Below are positions 1 through 10,852 of a stretch of DNA of 64,000 nt, one piece after another. Source of the DNA: Ichthyophis bannanicus (taxonomy: Eukaryota > Chordata > Amphibia > Gymnophiona > Ichthyophiidae). The stretch spans positions 903,924,808-903,988,807 of the forward strand of contig CM066033.1 in NCBI GenBank assembly GCA_033557465.1, written 5' to 3'. The notes beneath the pieces were generated by a model. That model was given only the letters and a program-made list of their open reading frames with translations. It had not been told where the DNA came from and ran no database searches. Both the position numbers and the translations under genes were made by a program. Every line of letters begins with the position of its first letter. Positions within the stretch are counted from its first letter, which is position 1.

Positions 1-774
1 GGACATGGCCAAGGCTTTGGCATTCCCCGCGGATCCTGAGGAGGAGCCTCGAGCCCCTACAGTATGACTCTCCCCCGAAGGAGGCCTTTACTGTTCCGGT
101 TCCTCCGATGCTGGAACGGTTGCTCTTCCGCATGTGGGAGGCGCCGGCCTCGACGCCAGTTTTGAGCAAGCGGGTTGATTCCATCTATCGAGTCCGCAAG
201 AGCCCCGGGTTCCAAAAGGCACAATTACCGCACCACTCCATGGTTGTGGAATCGGCCATGCATTGTCTGAAGAGTCAGAAGATGCAGTCCTCGGTGCCTC
301 CCGGCCGGGAGGCCCGGAACTTGGATGCCCTCGGTAAGAAGTGCTTCCAGTGCTCTATGCTTGCTTGCCGTGTCCAGACCTACCAGCTGTACATGGGCAT
401 GTACCTTCGAGACCTGGCAAAGGAGATTGCCGGGTTCTCTGCTGGTCTCTCCGAGGAACCTTTGTAGAGGTTCAATGCTCTGTCCTCGGGTATTCGTGAG
501 TGCTCGAAGTTTATATCTCGAGCAGCCTATGATGGCTTCGAGGCTTCGGCTCGAGTAGCCGCGGCCGGCATCATTGCACGTCGTCAGGCTTGGCTACAGT
601 CATCGGACCTCGAGCCATGGGTGCAGGACAAGTTGGTCGATGTCCCTTGCCGAGGTGAAAACTGTAGCTCCCCAACAGGGTCAGCAGGCCAAGGGGCAGG
701 GTCATGGGCCCCATAGGCAGAAGGCCCCCAAGCCTCCTACTCCGGCTCCTGCTCAGCAGGGAGGGGTTTTTTGA
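1..774 (+). pseudogene. DIRS gag C-terminal fragment (A1)
   Basis: This is the C-terminal half of the Gag-like protein, recognised by alignment to the A3 copy (for example MLERLLFRMWE and the later LACRVQTYQLYMGM). The frame is closed by a TAG at 465-467, where A3 has a CGG arginine codon in a leucine-arginine-arginine run. Coding similarity then continues in the same frame to about 655. There, a deletion relative to A3 (roughly 14925-15105) fuses GENC to the glutamine/proline-rich tail and shifts the frame. No N-terminal cysteine cluster is visible because it lies before the window. The protein cannot be made intact. Confidence 0.8.
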
Positions 775-2682
775 CTGCATCGGCATAGCCTCTCCTCCTC
801 AGCTGGCCCCCATCAGCACTGGAGGCAGGCTGGCCCTGTTCGCCCACAGGTGGTCAGCTGTCACAAGGGATACCTGGGTTCTAAGTATAGTCCAGAAGGG
901 CTATCTCCTCCACTTCCACCAGGTACCCCCCTCCTATTTTCCAGGGGAGCCTCCCAGACTCCCTCTGCACAGGGATTTACTCCTGCAGGAGTTGGCAGGT
1001 CTTCTGAAGGAACAGGCAGTGGAACCGGTGCCCCACCACCTGAGAGGTCACGGCTTCTATTCCAGGTACTTCCTGGTACCAAAGAGAACAGGAGGCCTCA
1101 GACCCATCCTGGACTTGCGAAACCTAAACAAGTTCCTGGAGAGGGAAAAGTTCAAGATGCTTACCCTTGGAATCCTGCTGCCCTACCTCCAGCAGGGAGA
1201 TTGGCTATGCTCCTTAGATCTAAAGGATGCTTATACTCACATCCTTATTCATCCAGACCACAGACAATATCTCAGATTTGTAGTGGGAGGAAACCATTAT
1301 CAGTACAGAGTACTGCCTTTTAGCCTTATATCCGCCCCAGGGTATTCACCAAGTGCCTGACGGTGGTAGCGGCCTACCTCAGGGTTCAAGGCCTCTTTGT
1401 CTTCCCATATCTAGACAATTGGCTCATCAGGGGTCAATCCCCGCAAGAGGCCAATCAAGCCACCCTTCGCACTGTCGCTCTGCTTCAGCACCTGGGGTTT
1501 GTCATAAACTTCGCAAAGTCCAGTTTGCACCCCTCCCAGAACATAGAGTTCATAGGAGCTCGACTGGACACCTTTCAGGCAAAGGCCTTTCTACCAGTGG
1601 ACAGGGCCCACAGATTGATGGCTCTAGCCAGACTATTCCACAGCAATTCTCTGGTCTCCGCCAGACAATTCCTGAGGCTCTTAGGCCACATGGCTTCTAC
1701 GGTCCATGTGACTCCGAATGCCCATCTACACATGAGGCCAGCTCAATGGGGCCTCCGGACTCGGTGGCACCAGGCCACAGGAGACCTCACGGACAAAGTG
1801 TGGGTGTACAGCCTTCTGCACTCTTCTCTGCAATGGTGGCTTCATCTTTCAAATCTAGTGCAAGGGGTACCTTTCCAGGCACCTCCACCCTCCCAGGTGC
1901 TGACAACCGATGCTTCTCTTCAGGGTTGGGGTGCACATTGCCAAGGGGCATGTACTCAAGGCCTGTGGACCCCTTGGGAGGCTGCACAGCAGATTAGTCT
2001 CTTAGAACTGCGAGCTATCCGCTTAGCCCTGAGAACTTTCTCTCATCTCATCTCTCACCAGTCCGTCTTGTTTCAGACGGACAATCAAGTGGCTATGTTC
2101 TATGTGAACAAACAAGGGGGCACAGGGTCCCGCCTTCTCTGTCAGGAGGCGCAGAAACTGTGCTCCTGGGCAGTCAATCATGGTGTTCTTCTCAAAGCAG
2201 TCTATCTCCCAGGTCAGAATTACCTGGCGGACAGATTGAGCAGGATCCTGCAGCCACACGAATGGCAGTTGAATCCCTTAGTGGCTCAACAAATCTTCCT
2301 GAGATGGGGTCTTCCAACCATAGATCTCTTTGCCAGTCCTCTGAACCGTCAACTACCCAGATTCTGTTCCAGACAACCGCATCCTCTCAGAGTAGCAGCG
2401 GATGCGTTTCTCATTCCATGGTCTACAGGCCGCCTATATGCATTTCCTCCCACGCCTCTAGTGTCCAAGACCCTTTTCAAGGTGACCCGGGACAAGGCCT
2501 CAGTGATTCTGGTGGCCCCCAGGTGGCCAAGGCAACCTTGGTTCCCACTACTGTTGCAACTGGCGGTGGACACTCCTCTCTCTCTGGGGATGCAACCTGA
2601 TCTCCTGTCTCAGGAGCAGGGATCTCTCATGCACCCCAATCTCCAGTCCCTCAATTTGATGGCCTGGCTGCTGAAAGGGTAG
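775..2682 (+). pseudogene. DIRS reverse transcriptase/RNase H/methylase-like pol, frameshifted (A1)
   Basis: The RT domain runs in one frame to about 1345 (SLDLKDAYTHILIHP at 1211-1255), then shifts by a 1-bp deletion into the frame read from 1363. The catalytic YLDD box is altered to YLDN (about 1408). RNase H follows, with TDASLQGWGAH (about 1902), LELRAIRLAL (about 2003) and TDNQVAMFYVNKQGG (about 2079). The C-terminal part (DLFASPLNRQLPRF, then YAFPP) resembles the Dam-like methylase region found at this place in DIRS elements. The frameshift and the lost catalytic aspartate mean it is inactive. Confidence 0.85.
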
Positions 2683-3716
2683 TCCTAGTGCCTTTACTGC
2701 TGCCTAGGGAAGTGGAGGACATAGTCTTGGCCTCTAGGAGGCAGTCCACCAGAAAGTCTTATGCCCTTAAGTGGCATAGTTTTTCTACCTGGTGTACTCA
2801 ACACAATGAGAATCCCTTCTCATGCCTGGTACCAGTGGTGCTGCAGTATTTGTTTCACCTATCCAACCTAGGTCTTAAGTCCAATTCTGTTAGAGTTCAT
2901 CTTAGTGCTCTTTCAGCACACCACTCACAGGTGGAGGGTCAGTCTCTCTCCAGTCATCCTTTAGTGGCCCGATTCCTCAGAGGCCTGCTTTTTCTTAAGC
3001 CTCCAGTGCGTCCACCTGCCCCTGAATGGGATTTAAATGTGGTCTTGCAATGGCTTACTTGCCCACCATTTGAACCTATGGCTACTTGCCCTCTGCGTTT
3101 TCTGTCCTGGAAAATGCTATTTCTGGTAGCCCTTACCTCAGCTAGGCGAGTGAGTGAGCTTGAGACCCTAGTCTCAGAAGCACCTTTATACTAGGTTCTA
3201 TAGGAACAGGGTAGTCTTACTCACCCTAAGTTCCTTCCAAAGGTTGTCTCCTCCTTCCACCTCAATCAGGAGGTGTTTCTTCCGACTTTCTTTCCCAGGC
3301 CTCATGCTAGCTGGGCTGAGACGGTCTTGCATACCCTGGACTGTAGGAGGGCGTTGTCCTTCTACCTTGCCCGTACGCAGGAGCACCGGAGGGTGGTTCA
3401 GCTCTTCGTCTCTTATGACCCCAATAAGTTGGGGTTGGCTGTCTCCAAGCGTACTCTATCCATATGGGTAGCTGACTGCATCGCCTGGGCTTACAGGGCA
3501 GCCGGCCTCTTGTTACAGGGTCAAGTTACGGCTCATTGTGTCAGGGCGAAGGCTGCGTCAGTGGCTCACCTCCGCTCTGTTCCGTTGGCAGTCATCTGCC
3601 GGGCCGCTACTTGGTCTTCAAGCCAGACTTTTGCGGCCCATTACTGCCTTGAGAGGGAGTCCCGCAGGGACAGTGCTTTCGGGCAAGCGGTACTCCATAA
3701 TCTCTTTGAGGTCTAG
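2683..3716 (+). pseudogene. DIRS tyrosine recombinase, frameshifted (A1)
   Basis: This is an integrase of the lambda/Cre superfamily, which in DIRS elements inserts circular DNA without target duplication. The N-terminal part begins near LLLPREVEDIV and the first open segment stops at 3194. A 1-bp loss relative to A3 (CCTTTATACTAGG against CCCCCTACACTCGG) moves the rest to the frame read from about 3201. The catalytic signature is still visible: arginine box LTSARRVSEL (about 3133), HCVRAK (about 3535), and HYCLERE near the C-terminus (about 3640) with the nucleophile tyrosine. There is no ATG near the start, as in A3. Confidence 0.85.
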
Positions 3717-3849
3717 GCAACTCCTACCCTCCAGCCCTGGTGTTGGGCTATCTGTCGGGGGCGTTATCAGAGAAGATTCTGTTCTTGCATGCTGAGGCTC
3801 TAGAGGGAGCTCATTTTTCAGTTTGGGGCCTCTGGTAGCCCTAAGCTAG

Positions 3850-3916
3850 GGAGTCCCATATGTGAGGACTGACTTCCTGCTTGGTCCTGGAGAAAGAGTA
3901 GTTACTCACCTGTAAC
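3850..3916 (+). repeat. Left part of A1 internal complementary region
   Basis: The sequence from CCCATATGTGAGG to CCTGGAG is the reverse complement of the expected left end of A1. The following AAAGAGTAGTTACTCACC is the reverse complement of its right end at 9536-9553. This is the circle-junction copy typical of DIRS elements. It is cut at 3916 by element A2, and its right half resumes at 9258. Confidence 0.85.
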
Positions 3917-4062
3917 AAGCAGGAATGAGTCTTCACATGTGGGGAGACGTCGCCGACGGAGCCCGCACGGGAATGCTCCCCAGCATCCAATCAGAAAGCC
4001 TTTGGGAGTATCCCCCGCACCTGCACGGTGGCTTCCCGCCCTTCCTACTGCCTCTCCCCAGT
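3917..4062 (+). repeat. Left inverted terminal repeat of A2
   Basis: This is the reverse complement of 9073-9226, sharing for example GGGAATGCTCCCCAGC, ATCCAATCAGAAAGCC and CTGCCTCTCCCCAG. The first bases predicted from the internal complementary region are missing. Confidence 0.85.
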
Positions 4063-4267
4063 TTTTCGTTTTCCGCGGAGCAGGCAGGACGTCCCTCCTG
4101 CCACCGCAGAAATTTCTTTTTCTTTTTTGTTTCCTGTGGTCGCGGCCTTTTTTCCCGCCGACAACGGCACCATCCGTGCCCCCTTTTTTTCTTTTTTCTT
4201 TATTCTTCGTTACCTAGAGGGAACCCTCCCTTTCCCTCGGGTCCTTGAGGCCTACCGGGCTTACAGC

Positions 4268-7200
4268 ATGGAGCCTTCTTCTCCCCAGAAGTGCCCTCAC
4301 TGCGGAGACTTAGTTTTCCACTTAGACTCCAACGCCTGGTGCCTCTCCTGTTTGGGTCCTGACCCTTTCCTCCCGGGTCCTCTGGGCTACAGTATCGGGA
4401 GAAGACCTTCCCTTTTCCAGGTATCCCTCGATGATGTCTTCCCGCCCAAGGCACGGTCATCGGGTTTTTCTTCTCTACAGGATCAGGTAACCACACAACA
4501 GTCTATTAAGACTAGCCAAGTCTTGAGGGGCAAGTCTCATGCGCAGCATGGTGACGGCTCCAGCCAACCCCTCAAGCCCCCCTTGGCCAATATACCCAGG
4601 CGGGAGTCTTCGGGCTCCAAAGCATCTACGGGGTTTCGGGTTGTTCCTGGGGTTCGCTCCTCGCAGAACATTCCTGAGCCATGCTCGAGGGTGGTATCCG
4701 CTTCGAGCGGTGCCGATTCCCCGGCATCGGTGTCCCACTCTTCGCCAGGGATCGTCAGCTGGTGTCCTCGGCACCTCCGGGGCCGATCGACTCTACCCAG
4801 TCTGGCTTCCCTACATCCCAGCCATGCGCGGAGGTGGTATCCGCTTCGGGCGGTACCGACCCCCCGGCATCGGCATCGGTGTCGAGCGTCCCGCTCCTCA
4901 CCGGGGATCGTCAGCTGCTGTCCTCAGCACCTCTGGGGCCGATCGACTCGACCCAGTCTGGCGTTCCGTCATCCCTGCCATGCGCGGAGGTGGTACCCGC
5001 TTCGGGCGGTACAGATTCCTCGGCGTCGGCGTCGAGTGTCCCACTTCCCGCCGGGGATTGTCATCTGGTGTCCTTGGCACCTCCGGGGCCGATCGCCTCA
5101 ACCCAGTCTGGCGTTCCTACGTCCCTGCCATGCGTGGGGGTGGTATCCGCGTCGGGCGGTACCGACCCCCCGGCATCGGCATCGGTGTCGAGCGTTCCGC
5201 TCCTCACCGGGGATCGTCAGCTGCGGTCCTCGGCGCCTCCGGGGCCGATCGACTCAAACCAGTATGGCGTTCCAATGTCCCGGCCATGCGCAAGGGTGGT
5301 ATCCGCTAAGGGCGGTACCGACCCCTCGGCGTCGGTGTCGAGCGTTCCGCTCCTCACCGGGGATCGTCAGCGGCTGTCCTCGGCACCTCCGGGGCCGATC
5401 GACTCGACCCAGTCTGGCAGTCCCACATTTATGCCATGCACGGAGGTGGTACCCGCTTCGGGCGGCACCTTGGCGTCAGCGTCGAGGGTTCCACTCTTCG
5501 CCGGGGATTGGCATCTGGTGCCATCGCTTCCTTCGGGGCCGATCGCTTCGACCCGTGCTGGTTTGCCGGTATCCCAGCCCTGCGCGGGGGTGGTACCGGA
5601 TTTGAGCGGCGCCACTCCCCCGGAGCCGGCAGGGGCGTCGAGCGCTCCACTCGTCTCCAGGGACCGCCGTCGGCCTTCCCCGGTGTCCTCGGGGTATGTC
5701 GATCAATCCCAGACGGGCGATCCCCTGGCATCGACGCGGACGTCGAGGGCCCCGCCCATTGCTCGAAGGGGGACTCCAGTGTCTTCGATCGCTTCGATCC
5801 AGCCTGGGTTCCCGTCGTCCCGGCCTACCAGGGGGTTAGTTCCAGCGTCAAGAGGCGCCGGTGCCCCAGCGTCGGCACCGGAGTTTTGCGCTTCCCTCCC
5901 CGCGGGGGCTCGTCGTCGGGTTGCCTGGGTACCCTCGGGGACGGGTCGTCTGCCCCGGAAGGATTTCCCTCCAGGTAAGACGGGTTAGAGAAGGGGCCCG
6001 GCATCTGGCAGTGCCTGCCGCCCGACATCGGCGCCGGTGTCGGATGACCCCCTCTTCACCGAGCTTCGTTCTCGGGGGCCCTCGATGCCCGCGACGCCGA
6101 TCGACGCGGTTCCGATTCGCTCCCCGGGGTCAGCATCGCCGGCACGGCTGCCGCCGGAGCCCCCTAGGAGGGAGTCGATCTCCTCGCTCGGTTCGATGCC
6201 CAGCCTAGAATCGATATCCAGCCTCGAAGGCTTGGCTACGACACGCTTCGGGACCGGCCCCTGTCCCTTCCCGCAACGCAGAGCAGAGATTACTAACCAC
6301 TGCCCTCCGGCTGCCTCGGAACCGCTTCAATCGCCAGGGGCAGTGCCGCTCCCGGGGTCAGGGATGAGGCCGATTCCTGCGGTCCCATCAGTGCCATCGA
6401 CCCCTTCGATGCCTAGCTTGGAATCAATTCCAAGTACCGACGACGCCATGCTGACTGCCCCGATCTGGAACTGTTGGTACTCTCCTCTGCCCAGCGGACA
6501 TCAGTCCGATAGGCCTTTTGGTGCCCTGGCGGCCCCTCTCGCCATCGCCTCTCACGGCATAGCCCCTCTGGGAGAGCTGTCTTTTCAGGATTTTCTTCTT
6601 GACATGGCGGACCTGCTTGCCATTCCCATCCAGGGTCCTTCCCTAAGTCCAGGTCCTGCGGAACAGGAGGCTGTAATGCTTCCTCTACATCCTTCCCTGC
6701 AGGATCTTCTACTGGGGGCATGGTGGTCGCCTTTGAGGGTTCCTGCACCGTCGACAGCGATGCATGCTCTGTATCGGGTGCCCCCCTCCCCGGGGTTTCA
6801 GCAGCACCAGCTTCCACATCATTCCATCGTGGTGGAATCGGCGCTGAGGAAGGTGGGAAGCAAGAAGAAGCATTCTTCTCGCCCTCCAGGTCGCGCCTCG
6901 AAAACGCTGGATACCCTGGGGCGTCAAACCTTCCAAACGTCCATGTTGGCTTCCAGAATTATTTCATATATTTTTTATATGAGCCTGACACTCCGGGAGG
7001 TCACCGAGAGATTATCTCTGTTGTCTCCCTTTTTGTCTGCAACCAAGGCCTCTGAATATTCCTTGCTTCTTTATCACTGCAGGAATATCTCTGGGTTCCT
7101 TTCTCGTGCTTCTCTAGACTCCTTCCTGTCGGTCAGCAGATCCTCTGCTATTGCCATTAGAGCACGTCGTACAGCATGGTTACAGGCGTCAGATTTGTGC

Positions 7201-7491
7201 AGACGGGCACAACATAACTTGGGTAATTCTCCCTGTGCTGGAGACCACCTCTTCAATAGTGAAGCCTTACGTCAGGTTGCTCAGTGCTTCGCTAACCCTC
7301 CCAGCGTTAGAAACCATCCTAAGTCCCGTCTTCCCCCCGGGGGTGGGAAATGCCTCTCTACACCTTCCTTCCCTAGGAAGAGGGAAGGTCATCCCTCCGC
7401 CCACCCGCCAGGGGTGCCCAAGCAAGGGACCTCTCACTCTGGTTTGAAGTTTCCGGGCCCGCGCCAGGATACTCATACCAAGCAGTTTTAG
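4268..7491 (+). pseudogene. Gag-like protein of A2 with amplified repeats
   Basis: The ATG at 4268 opens a protein with an N-terminal cysteine pattern (CPHCGD, then CLSCLGPD) like that of the A3 and A4 Gag proteins, a likely zinc-binding module. A serine/proline-rich middle has six or seven tandem repeats (4679-5600). The C-terminal half (about 6770-7300) aligns loosely with A3 Gag, for example MHALYRVPPSPGFQQHQLPHHS and the RPPGRASKTLD segment. The reading frame shifts near 4730, and an in-frame TAG lies at 5986-5988, after which the same frame stays open to 7491. In the current state the protein is broken. Confidence 0.75.
4679..5600 (+). repeat. Tandem repeats of 143-156 bp inside A2 gag
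   Basis: Units begin with a CCATGCGCGGAGGTGG-like sequence at about 4679, 4822, 4978, 5128, 5284, 5434 and 5578. Most spacings are multiples of three (150, 156, 144). Each unit encodes a variant of VVSASGGTDP, then SSVPLLTGDRQ, then APPGPIDSTQSG. The units have diverged from each other, so the amplification is not very recent. Confidence 0.85.
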
Positions 7492-8888
7492 GCTCCTGTA
7501 GGCGGCGCCTGCAATTAACCTTCTCTCACCAGAAGCTGAAAATTGAGCTCTACTCTGGGGTAAATGGTTTGAATGTTTATCCAGGGGTTCAGGTATTCTC
7601 CTTCCGTTGGAAGAGGGAGATCACCTCTATTCCATGTTAGCTCTGGCCCATGGACTTCCTACCCCTCAACTGACTTACCCTTAGGTAAGTTCCCCGAACC
7701 CTTCTCTGCCAGGGTTCCCCTGCTGATTGATACCGTACCGGTATGTCTGCTGTCCCTCGCAGCATGTTCGGAACAATTCCTCGACAAGGCCGGATCAGCC
7801 CTGTTCCCCTTGTCTGTTTTCTCTGTTCAGGCAGGAGAACCCACCTGGCTATAGTCCCCCAATGCTTACCAAGGACTATACCCTCTGTCCTTCACGCTGC
7901 CGTGCTGTTAGTTCGCCGATCTGCCCCTGCTCCACTGGAATAAATCCCTCCTCCCGGACGGATCTTGACGCCCCCCCCCCCCGGGGGACGTTTCTGTGGA
8001 TCAATGGCAGGTCCGCCTTATCAGTGTCATGCTCAGGGAGGTAGGTTCCTCGGCATACCTGCGTTAGTGCCTGGGTGGACGTTCTCCATGTCCAAACACC
8101 TAGATATATCAGATATTACCTGTTCGGTAGGCGCATATTGGGAGATGTCCACAGTGCCTGTATTCTATCGCCTATTTCCCCTATGGCCGGTACTCACGCC
8201 CCCCCCCCCCCCCCGAGGTCCGGCCAGTCCGCCTGCCTATTTTCCTTGGATCGGCCCTCGGACTGCTTGTACTCTGCATACTGCTGTGAAGTCAACAGCT
8301 TCTACTTTTAGTTATGCCCTCCTTCCGGAGGTTCAGACCCTTGTCTCCCTATCCCTTAGCTAGGGAAGACTGTGTACTCCTTCTGCTCCGGGGTACACCC
8401 CTACTCTTCTCCGGACTAGGCTATCCAGATCGGCCAGTCTTCTGCTGTTAGTCCTCTGAGTTATGGACTCTGCTCCTAAGGGAGTGGTCAGCTTTTTGCA
8501 TAAAGCTTCCTTGAAGACCTGCCGTCCTTCTCCTGACCCAGTTGACACCTGGATCTCCTGTCCTTCCGGATTTGGAACTTCCTCCTCGCTGCTGTGAAAT
8601 TCCCTTGAAGACCTCGCTACTGCGTCTACAGTACCTTCATCATAGCTCCACTTCCTACAACCCAGTAGGTAAGCTCTACATGGTACTAGGTCATTAATTC
8701 ATTAAATGCTTAATGATACTTCTCATGCATTCTAAAGGCTACTCTCCCTGTAGCCTTTGGGTTTTTGCTTTCCTCTCTTCTCAACTCCTACCCTCCATCC
8801 CTCAGGGGATGCCGGGGATCCAGGTTGGGGAAATGCCATCCTGGCCTGGGCTGCGCTGATGGGATCTCCCCGGGCATCCTCAGCTAGG
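7492..8888 (+). other. Non-coding middle of A2, where pol would be expected
   Basis: In A3, the RT/RNase H and recombinase genes occupy the 3 kb after gag. Here about 1.4 kb follows with no RT, RNase H or recombinase motif in any frame. It holds C-runs at about 7970-7982 and 8201-8214 and many short stops. I could not assign it to a known element. Confidence 0.6.
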
Positions 8889-8891
8889 GAG

Positions 8892-8991
8892 TCCCCACAT
8901 GTGAAGACTCATTCCTGCTTGTTCCTGGAGATAGCACAGTTACTTACCTGTAACAGGTGATCTCCGGAACAGCAGGAATTAGTCTTCACAA
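8892..8991 (+). repeat. Internal complementary region of A2
   Basis: Bases 8892-8930 are the reverse complement of the A2 left end (predicting a left end CTCCAGGAACAAGCAGG). Bases 8931-8991 are the reverse complement of the right end, including TTACTTACCTGTAACAGGTG. It marks the circle junction at about 8930/8931. Confidence 0.85.
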
Positions 8992-9072
8992 CCCGCCCAC
9001 CTCCCCTAGGAGTTGTATCTCTATCTCTCTATTCCTTCCTCTCCTCTCCTTCCGGCTCAGCTATAAAACTCA

Positions 9073-9257
9073 ACTGGGGAGAGGCAGTAGGAAGGGCGGG
9101 AAGCCACCGCGCAGGCGCGGGGGATGCTCCCAAAGGCTTTCTGATTGGATGCTGGGGAGCATTCCCGTGCGGGCTCCGTCGGCGATGTCTCCCCACATGT
9201 GAAGACTAATTCCTGCTGTTCTGGAGATCACCTGTTACAGGTAAGTAACTGTGCTTT
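9073..9257 (+). repeat. Right terminal repeat of A2 with extension
   Basis: Bases 9073-9226 are complementary to the left repeat. The 31-bp extension 9227-9257 holds GTTAC-AGGTAA-GTAAC, an inverted repeat around a consensus splice donor (GT at 9241), and ends in GCTTT. The next bases, CTCCAGG, already belong to A1. Confidence 0.85.
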
Positions 9258-9553
9258 CTCCAGGAGCAGCAGGAATCAGTCCTCACAACCCTCCCTCCTC
9301 CCCTTGGAGTTGCAGTCATATGATTTAATTTTTGCTATTTTTGCTGTCTTTTAGCTATGTCATCAGACTGAGCAAGATGGCACCCTTGGGCGGGAAGGGG
9401 ACCGCGCATGCGCGCTGCATTCCCAAAGGCTTTCTATGAAAGTCGGGGAAATGCTCCGCACGGGGGCTCCGTCGGCGCCGACGTCACTCATATGTGAGGA
9501 CTGATTCCTGCTGCTCCTGGAGAACACCTGTTACAGGTGAGTAGCTACTCTTT
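9258..9553 (+). mobile_element. DIRS element A1, right end (rest of internal region and right terminal repeat)
   Basis: Bases 9258-9297 (CTCCAGGAGCAGCAGG onward) complete the A1 internal complementary region interrupted at 3916. A short spacer follows. From about 9366 to 9553 comes the right terminal repeat, nearly identical to 18479-18667 of A3, with its extension (donor-like GT at 9537) ending in CTCTTT. The flank from 9554 is LINE sequence. Confidence 0.85.
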
Positions 9554-10118
9554 CCTCTTTTGATCCAGCTACATTGGCTCCCTATAGCAAACCAACTGGT
9601 ATACAAAGCCCTGTTACTCACCTTCAAGTCTCTGCACGGAATGTCCGCTACCTCCCTCACAAACCTCATACAGCGTGCCCCTGAAAACAGAATCAGAAGG
9701 TCATACATGGTGAACTCACTCGTCACCGCTCAACAATAAGGACATGCACCCAGTCAACTAAAAATCGCGCCTTTTCTCTCTACGCACCAACCTGCTGGAA
9801 TGCCCTACCTCCAGCAATCTGTGCCATCACAGACCTGACATCCTTTAGGTAGGCCTTAAAGACATACTTATTTCAACTAACTTACGGCCAGCCACCCTGA
9901 ACGAAGCTTATGTCCTGATCACTTCTAGTTCCCCTGCCTGCATACTCAAAGTTCATCTCCCTGTATTTACATTTAATATTGCTGCCTGTTATTACTTGTT
10001 ACTTGTTTCTAGTTCAATATAAACTTTTCTATGTGAACTGTTTACTGTTTTCGTTATATGTGAACTGCACTGATTTCAAAGAGCGCGGTATATAAATGCA
10101 AGCAAATAAATAAAAAGG
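9554..10118 (+). mobile_element. L2-like LINE, 3' end fragment
   Basis: The translated start (LIQLHWLPIANQLVYKALLL) matches the conserved C-terminal block after the RT of L2-type LINEs (HWLPV...YK.LL). Compare the ORF at 61538-62890 in this window, which has HLHWLPVHCRITFKILL. Several stops are present. The 3' tail GAGCGCGGTATATAAATGC followed by AAATAAATAAA is the usual L2-like end. A1 is inserted at or near its left edge. Confidence 0.7.
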
Positions 10119-10490
10119 AAACCAGGTGAGTCAAGATCCGAAAGCAACAGCAAAGGTGAGTTTTCAGTCTGGATTTGAAAAGAGCCACAGAAGACGCCTG
10201 ATGTACCGAATCAGATAGTTTGTTCCAGGCATAAGGAGCAGCAAAGTGAAAGGAGCAAAGTCTGTAATTAGCAATAGAAGAGAAGGGCACAGATAGAAGC
10301 GATTTGCCAGAAGAGAAGAGTTCCCAAGGAGGGGTGTAGGGAGCGATAAGAAAGGAAAGGTAGTGAGGAGCTGCTGAGTGAATGCACTTATAGGTCAGCA
10401 GGAGAAGTTTGAACTGGATGTGGAAATAGATAGGGAGCCAATGAAGTGACTTGAGAAGAGGAGGTAATAAGGGCATGATGAGGATGGCGG
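10119..10490 (-). mobile_element. LINE 3' fragment, minus strand
   Basis: Read on the minus strand, this encodes a degenerate copy of the same C-terminal block (LKSLHWLPIYFHIQFKLLLL, later APYAWNKLSDSV), as in L2/CR1-group LINEs. The exact family is uncertain. It abuts the A-rich tail of the preceding plus-strand LINE. Confidence 0.6.
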
Positions 10491-10639
10491 AAGATTAGTC
10501 GCGCAGCAGAGTGTTTCTATACTTGACTCTGCAGGTTAATCTTCCATGGATAGCTTTTTGTTTATGCTTTCCTGTACATAGTTTTCTACTGTTGCTTTCT
10601 CCTTGTTGCCCACGATTGAGGTTGTGTGAGGCTTGCTAT

Positions 10640-10852
10640 TTTTCTCCCATATGCTTTGGGACGAATATTGAAGGGAAGTTGGGTGGCTGAGGCGAACAGA
10701 GGAATGGGAGTGATGTCATTGAAACCTGGGCTTTTCATTTGTTGTTTGTCTCCACCAATCTGCTGGTAGGGGAATACAACCCATTTGTCTGGACTGGTTT
10801 AGCAGGACTCATTAAAGGACATTAACTGGTAAGTAAAATGTCACTTTAATCA
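10640..10852 (+). repeat. Isolated right terminal repeat of DIRS family C
   Basis: Its reverse complement matches the left end of the element at 48460 (CTACCAGCAGAT, GTGGAGACA, and the GTCCAGA block). Its right extension (AAGGACATTAACTGGTAAG onward) matches the internal complementary region at 53999-54090. The rest of the element is absent. It ends with GTCACTTT, the same type of right end as the other DIRS elements. A donor-like GT lies at 10829, 170 bp upstream of the DNAJC5-type exon. Confidence 0.75.

Larger units (their letters stand above)
1..3916 (+). mobile_element. DIRS retrotransposon A1, left part (resumes at 9258-9553)
   Basis: This is a tyrosine-recombinase retrotransposon whose left end lies before the window. 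The order is gag remnant, reverse transcriptase/RNase H, then tyrosine recombinase, followed by an internal complementary region at about 3850. It aligns by eye, almost base for base, with the more intact copy at 12892-18667; base 1 here corresponds to about base 14247 there. It is interrupted at 3916 by element A2 and resumes at 9258, ending at 9553. Premature stops, 1-bp indels and a roughly 180-bp deletion in gag show that it is dead. Confidence 0.9.
3917..9257 (+). mobile_element. DIRS element A2, gag-only, nested in A1
   Basis: This element has a left terminal repeat (3917-4062), a Gag-like ORF, about 1.4 kb without recognisable coding, an internal complementary region (8892-8991) and a right terminal repeat (9073-9257). 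Its ends differ from A1/A3 (for example CACATGTGGGGAGACG against CACTTATGGGTGACG), so it is a separate subfamily. No RT, RNase H or recombinase motif is visible on either strand, so it would need enzymes supplied in trans. Relative to its own internal complementary region, the left end lacks the first bases (CTCCAGG). Confidence 0.85.

Noticed and set aside
4028..4267. Start of A2 Gag at an upstream ATG in the same frame
   Set aside because: That stretch is the left terminal repeat and T-rich leader. The cysteine module starts after the ATG at 4268, which matches where A3 and A4 Gag begin.
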